From: JBBRRP01 sp964609655
Lineage (GTDB): Bacteria > Myxococcota_A > Polyangia > Polyangiales > Polyangiaceae
Reading direction: 5' to 3'
Assembly (NCBI GenBank): GCA_964609655.1
Contig: CAZSUA010000352.1
Location: 1-5,507, forward strand
Length of the DNA: 5,507 nt
Shown: in pieces, positions 1 through 4,387 of the stretch
Layout: every line of letters starts with the position of its first letter
How positions within the stretch are numbered: position 1 is the stretch's first letter
Translations under genes and position numbers: made by a program
The notes under the pieces: generated by a model
The model's database searches: none
What the model was told of the DNA's origin: nothing
What the model saw: the letters and a program-made list of their open reading frames with translations, nothing else

Positions 1-620
1 ATATCAAACGTGCCACCACCGAGGTCAAAAACAGCTACCCTCTCGGCCTTCGCTTTATCCAAGCCGTAGGCGATGGCGGCCGCAGTTGGCTCGTTGATGA
101 TGCGCTTCACATCAAGGCCTGCCACCGTGCCAGCATCCTTGGTTGCCTGGCGTTGGGCATCGTCGAAATAAGCGGGCACCGTAATGATGGCCTCAGTTAC
201 AGTCTCACCCAGGTAACGCTCAGCAATCTCCTTCAGCGAAGCCAGCACCACCGATGATACTTCGGGCGGCGACATGGGCTTGCCATTCAAACTCACCCAA
301 GCGTCGCCATTTTCGTGAGCGATCACCTGATACGAAACAATCCCCGCCTGGTGCGTCACATCCGCATCCGCAAATTTCCTGCCCATCAACCGCTTAACGG
401 CATGGATGGTGTTGGCGGGATTAGTGGTGGCTTGGCGCTTCGCGACCTGGCCAACCAGGCGCTCGCCCTTCGCTGACAGGGCAACAACAGAAGGCGTGGT
501 GCGGGCTCCCTCCAGGTTGGGGATCACCTTGACCTCCGGCTCCCCGGAACCTTGGATCCCCACCACGACAGCGACGCATGAATTCGTCGTCCCCAAGTCG
601 ATGCCAATCACCTTTCCCAT
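1..620 (-). CDS. dnaK: Molecular chaperone DnaK (Hsp70), N-terminal part of the ATPase domain, truncated by the window edge
   Basis: This is the first 206 codons of a DnaK, the cytosolic ATP-driven Hsp70 that binds exposed hydrophobic segments of client proteins and cycles with DnaJ and GrpE. Translated from the ATG at 620-618, it opens MGKVIGIDLGTTNSCVAVV, the phosphate-1 loop of actin-fold ATPases. Other Hsp70 landmarks follow in order: RTTPS (40-44), the catalytic-lysine segment AVKRL (Lys76, equivalent to E. coli Lys70), ITVPAYFDDAQRQATKDAG (146-164), NEPTAAAIAYG (176-186) and the phosphate-2 loop DLGGGTFD (199-206), where the window ends. The rest of the ATPase domain and the whole substrate-binding domain lie beyond position 1. 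Compared with E. coli, about 4-6 extra residues sit between the first beta strands (near 21-32). The gene starts 6 bp after the grpE stop. No strong Shine-Dalgarno is visible, so coupling to grpE translation is likely. Family assignment is secure; which DnaK paralogue it is cannot be told, and myxobacteria carry several. Confidence 0.97.
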   Translation of the reverse strand, partial: MGKVIGIDLGTTNSCVAVVVGIQGSGEPEVKVIPNLEGARTTPSVVALSAKGERLVGQVAKRQATTNPANTIHAVKRLMGRKFADADVTHQAGIVSYQVIAHENGDAWVSLNGKPMSPPEVSSVVLASLKEIAERYLGETVTEAIITVPAYFDDAQRQATKDAGTVAGLDVKRIINEPTAAAIAYGLDKAKAERVAVFDLGGGTFD

Positions 621-626
621 AATCGA

Positions 627-1211
627 TTACGCGTCCGTCTCGATTCCAGGGGCGCTCGGGGCCGCGGCCGCGGGAGCCTTGGCCACCACCACCAGCGCCG
701 GCCGAATCACCCGCTCATTCATTCGATAGCCCGCCTGGGCTTCAGCCGCGACAGCGCCTGGCTCGAAGTTCGCGGTTTCGATATGAGAAATAGCTTCGTG
801 CATCGCCGGATCGAAGGACTGCCCAACCGCGTCCAAGCGCTCCACTCCCAATTTGCCGAGCGTGTCCTGGAACTGGCGCAACACCATGTGGATCCCATCC
901 AAGAGCGCCTTCACATCGGTGGCAGACTCGGCGTGAGCCGCGGCGCGCTCCAGATTGTCGAAGACCGGCAAGAGCTCTCTCAGCTGATCTTCTCGAACCC
1001 TACGCTCCGCATCTACGATATCGCGGCGTGAGCGTTTCCTGAAATTATCAAAATCGGCCGCCACTCGCAGCAGCTGATCTTTTAGGCGCGCCTGTTCCGT
1101 GCGAGCTACCTCCAGCGGATCTTCAACAGTTACGCCGCCCTCCCCGAGCGCTTCTTCGCTGGCCTGGGTGGGTGCATTGAGTTCAGTGAGCGTGTTGTCG
1201 GTATCTGTCAC
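627..1211 (-). CDS. grpE: GrpE, nucleotide exchange factor of DnaK
   Basis: GrpE is a homodimer that opens the DnaK nucleotide cleft to release ADP. This 194-residue protein is of usual length. Residues 1-30 are acidic and probably disordered. Residues 31-95 form the long charged dimerisation helix, including the family segment AADFDNFRKRSRRD (51-64) and LLPVFDNLERA (80-90). The C-terminal beta-wing that contacts DnaK contains LGVERLDAVGQSFDPAMHEA (121-140) and GYRMNERVIRPALVVVAK (161-178), which together fit the GrpE family signature. An Ala/Pro-rich tail (179-190) follows. The start is GTG at 1211-1209: an in-frame TGA lies three codons upstream and the only internal Met codon early enough to consider is beyond residue 100, so no other start is plausible. 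No Shine-Dalgarno precedes it, and the best promoter lies so close that the mRNA may be nearly leaderless. It heads the grpE-dnaK operon, divergent from the toxin-antitoxin pair. Confidence 0.97.
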   Translation of the reverse strand: MTDTDNTLTELNAPTQASEEALGEGGVTVEDPLEVARTEQARLKDQLLRVAADFDNFRKRSRRDIVDAERRVREDQLRELLPVFDNLERAAAHAESATDVKALLDGIHMVLRQFQDTLGKLGVERLDAVGQSFDPAMHEAISHIETANFEPGAVAAEAQAGYRMNERVIRPALVVVAKAPAAAAPSAPGIETDA

Positions 1212-1222
1212 GGTGGCCGTTC

Positions 1223-1250
1223 AGTATATTAGTTTGGCCCGCCTTGCCAA
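1223..1250 (-). promoter_or_regulatory. Predicted housekeeping sigma-70-type promoter for grpE-dnaK
   Basis: On the minus strand, TTGGCA (1250-1245, 5 of 6 to the -35 consensus) is followed after exactly 16 bp by TATACT (1228-1223, 5 of 6 to the -10 consensus). A transcript would begin around 1216 or slightly further on, only about 4-6 nt before the GTG of grpE at 1211, which fits the missing ribosome binding site. No CIRCE repeat (HrcA operator) and no convincing sigma-32 motif is seen in the intergenic region, so heat-shock control is not evident from the sequence. The assignment rests on motif match and spacing alone. Confidence 0.6.
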
Positions 1251-1264
1251 GCTCCACCGCTGGC

Positions 1265-1294
1265 TTGCTCGACGATCAGCCTCCGTAGTACTAT
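1265..1294 (+). promoter_or_regulatory. Weak candidate promoter for the toxin-antitoxin operon
   Basis: TTGCTC (1265-1270) and TACTAT (1289-1294) are 18 bp apart and would start transcription near 1301, 14 nt before the antitoxin ATG. The match is modest (3 of 6 and 4 of 6). It is supported mainly by position and by the overlap of the -10 element with the first candidate operator half. A different start site in the same 100-bp region is quite possible. Confidence 0.35.
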
Positions 1295-1313
1295 TCTGCG
1301 TACAAGGTATTAC
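1285..1313 (+). promoter_or_regulatory. Candidate operator for the ribbon-helix-helix antitoxin: two GTA-N-TAC palindromes 22 bp apart
   Basis: GTAGTAC (1285-1291) and GTATTAC (1307-1313) are two near-identical 7-bp elements, each symmetric about its middle base. Their centres are 22 bp apart, about two turns of DNA, so both face the same side of the helix. The first lies within the longer perfect palindrome TAGTACTA (1286-1293) and overlaps the candidate -10 box. The second lies within GGTATTACC (1306-1314), which overlaps the ribosome binding site and abuts the ATG. Ribbon-helix-helix antitoxins commonly bind short paired repeats over their own promoter, so this is a natural operator candidate. 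Binding is inferred. Confidence 0.4.
1304..1307 (+). promoter_or_regulatory. Ribosome binding site that fixes the antitoxin start
   Basis: AAGG stands 7 nt before the ATG at 1315 and is the only Shine-Dalgarno-like element near the possible starts. It favours 1315 over the in-frame ATG at 1327, which has no such element at the right distance, and over the open frame that runs further upstream into the grpE region. Confidence 0.5.
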
Positions 1314-1314
1314 C

Positions 1315-1554
1315 ATGGCTGGCCCGATGAAGACGGTGTCGTTCAAGCTTTCAGAAAAGCTCGACCGGGAGCTTGATGAATTGGCCCGCGTGCGAAAGTC
1401 GAGCCGCTCTGCTCTCGTTCGAGAAGCCTTGGAAGCTCTGGCAAAAAGCAAACGCAAGTCGGTGACTGAAGCTGCAAAGGATCTCGTTGGTTCGATCGAA
1501 GGTCCGTCAGATTTATCCACCAACCCGAAGCACCTATTCGGCTACGGAAAGTGA
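1315..1554 (+). CDS. Ribbon-helix-helix (CopG/Arc-like) antitoxin of a VapBC-type module
   Basis: This 79-residue protein has the layout of a DNA-binding antitoxin. Residues 6-45 form a ribbon-helix-helix fold: the strand KTVSFKLSEKL (6-16), then helix LDRELDELARVRKSS and helix SRSALVREALEALAKSK. The strand pairs in a dimer to contact operator DNA. The C-terminal part (48-79) ends in IEGPSDLSTNPKHLFGYGK, a tail style I recognise from antitoxins paired with PIN toxins, where it wraps the toxin and blocks its active site. The downstream PIN gene overlaps it by 4 bp (GTGA), so the two are translationally coupled. It probably represses its own promoter through the paired GTA-N-TAC elements just upstream. 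The start at 1315 is chosen for its AAGG ribosome binding site; starting at 1327 would lose only four residues. The family call is secure and the antitoxin role follows from context. Confidence 0.9.
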   Translation: MAGPMKTVSFKLSEKLDRELDELARVRKSSRSALVREALEALAKSKRKSVTEAAKDLVGSIEGPSDLSTNPKHLFGYGK

Positions 1555-1976
1555 CAACAGTTGTTCTCGATACCGGGCCTCTGGTAGCGCTTCTCAACAA
1601 GCGAGATCGCCAGCACGCGTGGGTCAGCGCAGTGCTGGACACCATCGAGCCACCCCTCTGGACGTGCGAAGCCGTTATTTCCGAGGCTTGCTTTCTGCTC
1701 CGTGACTTTGAGGGCGGCCGGGACGCCGTGCTCGCGTTGATAGCTCGCAGCGTCATCAAGTGCGATTTCCGCCTCGCCAACGAAATTGACGCAATCCGCG
1801 CTTTGATGAAAAAGTTTTCCGACGTGCCAATGTCATTAGCCGACGCTTGCCTGGTTAGAATGACCGAACTCGAAACTCGGCCGATTGTGCTCACAATGGA
1901 CAACGATTTTCGTGTCTATCGCAGAAACCGCCGACAAACGATTCCTACGCTGATGCCTCCCCGCGGCGCTGGCTAA
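1551..1976 (+). CDS. vapC: PIN-domain ribonuclease toxin, VapC type
   Basis: PIN toxins are Mg-dependent endoribonucleases that typically cut tRNA or rRNA and stop growth when freed from their antitoxin. This 141-residue protein is of normal size and keeps the acidic active site: Asp7 in VVLDTGPLVALLN, Glu45 in AVISEACFLL, Asp98 in MSLADACLV, and Asp117/Asp119 in VLTMDNDF. The segment FSDVPMSLADACLVRMTE (89-106) is typical of this PIN subgroup. All catalytic positions are intact, so the toxin is probably active. The start is a GTG overlapping the antitoxin TGA by four bases, with GGAAA directly upstream serving as at best a weak ribosome site; coupled translation keeps toxin below antitoxin. 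A basic stretch, YRRNRRQ (123-129), lies near the C terminus and could touch RNA. The target RNA cannot be predicted from sequence. Confidence 0.93.
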   Translation: MTTVVLDTGPLVALLNKRDRQHAWVSAVLDTIEPPLWTCEAVISEACFLLRDFEGGRDAVLALIARSVIKCDFRLANEIDAIRALMKKFSDVPMSLADACLVRMTELETRPIVLTMDNDFRVYRRNRRQTIPTLMPPRGAG

Positions 1977-1997
1977 GCCGGCAATCTGAGGGATGAC

Positions 1998-2014
1998 GGG
2001 CGAAAACCTCGCCC
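1998..2014 (+). terminator. Small perfect hairpin at the convergent gene junction, possible weak bidirectional terminator
   Basis: GGGCGA (1998-2003) and TCGCCC (2009-2014) form a perfect 6-bp GC-rich stem with a 5-nt loop. It sits in the 37-bp gap between two convergent genes and its last base is part of the TAG stop of the sigma-54 activator gene. No run of T follows on either strand, so it does not meet the standard intrinsic terminator pattern. It may slow polymerase or protect 3' ends, or be a copy of a short dispersed palindromic repeat. Confidence 0.35.
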
Positions 2015-3387
2015 TACAGCCCGAACTTCTCGATCTTGTAGATGAGCGCGCGTCGGGAGATCCCGAGGCGTCGCGCCGCGCGGGTTCGATTGCCGGATTC
2101 TTCAGCTAGTGCCTGAGCAAGCGTGGCTTGTTCCAGCGCTTCTAGCTGAACGTTCAGCTCCGCTTTGGGCAGGGCTGCACCGGACTGAAATTTGGCAAGG
2201 CTCGGCGGCAGGTGCATCAACTCAACCTGAGTCTCAGCCAAGACGAGCGCGTGGCTTACCGCGTTTCGCAGCTCGCGTACATTTCCTGGCCATGAGTGTT
2301 TTTGAAACGCTAAGGCGACCGCGCTTGAGAGTACGGGGGGGCGCCGTTGCTCACGCTCGGCGAGGTTCCGCAAGAACATTTGAGCGAGGGGCAATACCTC
2401 ACTTGGCCGCTCCCTTAATGGGGGAACATGCAGCGTAAACCCGGCAAGGCGATAGTAGAGGTCCTGTCTGAATCGCCCTGATGCGATGTCCGCTTCAAGT
2501 GGGCGATGCGTGGCGGCAATCACACGCACATCGAGCGCAATGGGGCGCACCGATCCGAGCCTGCAAATGGTTCCGTCTTCTAGGAACTTCAGTAGCTTTG
2601 CTTGTAGAGCTGGTGGCATCTCTCCGATTTCGTCCAGAAACAGGGTGCCCCCGTTGGCACTTTCGACGTAGCCCAACTTCTGCCGATCAGCGCCTGTGAA
2701 CGCACCATGCTCATAGCCGAATAGTTCGCTTTCGAGCAGATTATCCGGGGTCGCGGCGCAGTTCAGGTGCACGAGCGGCGCGCGGCGACGCGGCCCACCG
2801 CGATGAATGGCGTGCGCGACCACCTCTTTGCCGACTCCCGTTTCGCCCAAGATTAACACCGCAGTGGTTGACTGACCCAGGCGTTGGCAAACTGAAAAGA
2901 CGCGGCGCATCTCCCGATCGGCCACCACAATGTTGTCGAGCTCGGGAGGGGTGGGCAAGCCACCTTCCACCCGCTGAACCTGGCGTACCACAGCCAGGAC
3001 CGCGTCTACGGAGCCAACTTGAACGCGATCGCCGCCTCCAAGGAACTCGCGATTCCCTATCACGCGTCCATTCAAACGCGTCCCGTTGCGACTCTGCAAA
3101 TCTTCGACAAACACGCTGTTTCCATGCCGAAATATGCGGGCGTGGCGGCGCGAGATTCGCTTCTCGTCCACCCGGACCGTTGCGCCTTCACCTCTGCCGA
3201 TAATAACTTCCGCTCCCGGTTCGAGTGGGTACGTCTCAAGCGCGCTGGCGTGCGACACCAAGAGAAAGTAGTGCCCGGGTTGCTCTGACTCCGCGTCAGC
3301 ATCAACGTGCTCGGTGGCGGTAGGATCCAGCAGCTCTCCTTGGTTGGTGACCCCCGACCGCCCCGCCCAAGCCGAGGCGTTCACCAT
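2014..3387 (-). CDS. FHA-domain sigma-54-dependent transcription activator (enhancer-binding protein)
   Basis: This 457-residue protein activates sigma-54 promoters by ATP-driven remodelling of closed RNA polymerase complexes. A disordered N terminus (1-40) leads to an FHA domain (about 45-136) with the phosphothreonine-binding residues present: GR at 64-65, SRRH at 79-82, NGT at 101-103 and NG at 106-107. The AAA+ domain (about 150-385) has Walker A GETGVGKE (181-188), the sigma-54 contact loop GAFTGA (228-233), Walker B TLFLDEIGE (248-256), candidate arginine fingers in FRQDLYYRL (306-314) and sensor II WPGNVREL (366-373). A Fis-type helix-turn-helix (431-457, GNRTRAARRLGISRRALIYK) binds upstream enhancers. 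There is no response-regulator receiver domain, so input is probably Ser/Thr phosphorylation read by FHA. The ATG at 3387 overlaps the upstream stop by 7 bp with no Shine-Dalgarno, suggesting coupled translation; GTG at 3384 is an alternative. The frame stays open further upstream, but that part lies inside the preceding gene and is not credible as protein. Confidence 0.95.
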   Translation of the reverse strand: MVNASAWAGRSGVTNQGELLDPTATEHVDADAESEQPGHYFLLVSHASALETYPLEPGAEVIIGRGEGATVRVDEKRISRRHARIFRHGNSVFVEDLQSRNGTRLNGRVIGNREFLGGGDRVQVGSVDAVLAVVRQVQRVEGGLPTPPELDNIVVADREMRRVFSVCQRLGQSTTAVLILGETGVGKEVVAHAIHRGGPRRRAPLVHLNCAATPDNLLESELFGYEHGAFTGADRQKLGYVESANGGTLFLDEIGEMPPALQAKLLKFLEDGTICRLGSVRPIALDVRVIAATHRPLEADIASGRFRQDLYYRLAGFTLHVPPLRERPSEVLPLAQMFLRNLAEREQRRPPVLSSAVALAFQKHSWPGNVRELRNAVSHALVLAETQVELMHLPPSLAKFQSGAALPKAELNVQLEALEQATLAQALAEESGNRTRAARRLGISRRALIYKIEKFGL

Positions 3388-4373
3388 ACGGTACCGTGAA
3401 GCTTGAGGTAGGCGGCAGTGGCGCCGGGTTCCAGGGTGACGCGGAGGGTTTCTACGCTCTTGGATTGCAGCATGTACCAAGTAAGGCCGGATGCAAGCAG
3501 TGTGCCGCCCGCGACGCTTAAGACCGTGGATGCGTGCGCGGAGCTCCGAGCTCGCTCGAGCACGCCCGGAGCACACGCGTGGGATTCAGCGTGGCACCCA
3601 TCATTTCGCCGCTCAAGCGCAACATAGCCAAAGCCAAGACCGAAGACCATGCTTGCTGCCCCAACCGCCGTTAACGCAAGCGGAGCGACTGGCTGGGCAA
3701 AGAATCCAGCATCTAGTTTCTCCGACATAGATGCCGACAGGGGCTTAGAAGGAAAGTGCACAGAAAAGGATGCCACCACAAGCCGTACGGTCTCCCCTTC
3801 GCGGAGCGTCACGGTTCCGCCCAGAACCTGGTGACCCGATTGGCTGACAGACACCTGATACGTTCCGGCATCGAGCTCGATCGGCTTACCCGGAAGCTCG
3901 GCGTGGAACGAGTAGTCGTCAATGGCGACGCGATAAGTTCGCTCGGTGTTCTGACTGCGCGGAAGGTCGATGATCAGTCTTGGAATGCGCTGGTCGAGGC
4001 TTTGCCGGCCTGCTTCCGCCAGTTTCGCCCAGAGACGGCGCGCTGGATCAGGATCCTTTGCGGAAAGGTCGGCAAGAGTTGCGAGAGCCTGCCGGGCAGC
4101 TCTCAGGCGCCCCAGACTTTCCTGAACGCGCGCCAGGTTCTTGAGCGCGCCAAGGCCTTGCGGGTCCAAAATTAGCGCCGCTCGGAAGCTTAGCGCAGCC
4201 TTCTTGCATAAGTCTACATCTCGCACTGGTGTTAGCCTGCATTCACCATCTTGCATCTGCTGCACCCCCCGCAAGAAGACTTGGCGGGCTGCCTCCGACG
4301 GCTTCGCCGAAGCCAGACTGGCGGTGAGGAGCGTCAGAACAAAAACGCCGAGGGGCCGAAGAGCGCGCAGCAT
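3381..4373 (-). CDS. Exported TPR/PEGA-like envelope protein with two C-terminal membrane helices, function unknown
   Basis: The 330-residue protein starts with a clear signal peptide: MLRALRP, a hydrophobic core GVFVLTLLTASL and a cut site after ASA (residue 23). Residues 55-125 are helical and TPR-like (KKAALSFRAALILDPQGLGA, then LKNLARVQESLGRLRAARQA). Residues 132-201 resemble a PEGA-type beta domain, with IELDAGTYQVSVSQSGHQ (165-182) and GGTVTLREGETVRLVV (185-200). Two hydrophobic helices follow (about 228-252 and 280-300), separated by a loop with Cys260 and Cys267; Cys45 and Cys56 form another pair near the N terminus. Such proteins are frequent beside Ser/Thr kinases in myxobacteria, usually without known function. 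The start at 4373 is chosen because it begins the signal peptide and has AGAGG 8 nt upstream; the ATG at 4412 would run back into the kinase gene. It lies 14 bp after the kinase and overlaps the activator gene, so a shared signalling role is likely. The PEGA call is by appearance only. Confidence 0.85.
   Translation of the reverse strand: MLRALRPLGVFVLTLLTASLASAKPSEAARQVFLRGVQQMQDGECRLTPVRDVDLCKKAALSFRAALILDPQGLGALKNLARVQESLGRLRAARQALATLADLSAKDPDPARRLWAKLAEAGRQSLDQRIPRLIIDLPRSQNTERTYRVAIDDYSFHAELPGKPIELDAGTYQVSVSQSGHQVLGGTVTLREGETVRLVVASFSVHFPSKPLSASMSEKLDAGFFAQPVAPLALTAVGAASMVFGLGFGYVALERRNDGCHAESHACAPGVLERARSSAHASTVLSVAGGTLLASGLTWYMLQSKSVETLRVTLEPGATAAYLKLHGTVW
3388..3397. repeat. Perfect 10-bp palindrome ACGGTACCGT directly before the activator start codon
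   Basis: ACGGTACCGT is identical on both strands and abuts the ATG of the FHA-sigma-54 gene, in the place where a ribosome binding site would be expected. It lies in the last codons of the upstream gene. As RNA it could form only a tiny stem, so a protein-binding site or chance are the likelier explanations. Confidence 0.3.
3492..3507 (-). promoter_or_regulatory. Sigma-54-type promoter motif inside the TPR/PEGA-like gene
   Basis: The minus strand reads CGGCACACTGCTTGCA. It matches the sigma-54 pattern TGGCAC-N5-TTGCW at all positions except the first T, with GG and GC separated by exactly 10 bp as the -24/-12 elements require. Transcription would start near 3480, about 95 nt before the activator gene. 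The motif is also ordinary coding sequence for a hydrophobic helix (GGTLLAS), so chance is a real alternative. Confidence 0.35.
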
Positions 4374-4381
4374 CTTAGGTG

Positions 4382-4386
4382 CCTCT
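4382..4386 (-). promoter_or_regulatory. Ribosome binding site that fixes the start of the TPR/PEGA-like gene
   Basis: AGAGG on the minus strand stands 8 nt before the ATG at 4373, in the 14-bp gap after the kinase stop codon. It supports that start over the upstream in-frame ATG at 4412. Confidence 0.6.
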
Positions 4387-4387
4387 G

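Noticed and set aside
1248..1267. Inverted repeat CAAGC...GCTTG in the divergent intergenic region
   Set aside because: The arms are only 5 bp and do not extend, which is expected by chance in a region of this size.
1099..1314. Extended start for the antitoxin, running back into the grpE region
   Set aside because: The added residues are the antisense of grpE and of the promoter region. The ATG at 1315 has a ribosome site and begins directly before the ribbon-helix-helix domain.
1212..1314. CIRCE element or sigma-32 promoter for grpE-dnaK
   Set aside because: No TTAGCACTC-N9-GAGTGCTAA repeat is present and no good sigma-32 -10 pattern was found. A standard sigma-70 pattern with correct spacing fits better.
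1343..1903. Minus-strand open frame of 186 codons across the toxin-antitoxin genes
   Set aside because: It is an antisense shadow. The plus strand encodes complete antitoxin and PIN proteins with all catalytic residues, while the minus frame has no recognisable motif.
3388..3576. N-terminal extension of the FHA-sigma-54 protein by 63 residues
   Set aside because: The extension is Arg/His-rich, has no domain character, and lies wholly within the coding sequence of the upstream membrane protein. The start at 3387 matches the tight operon packing.
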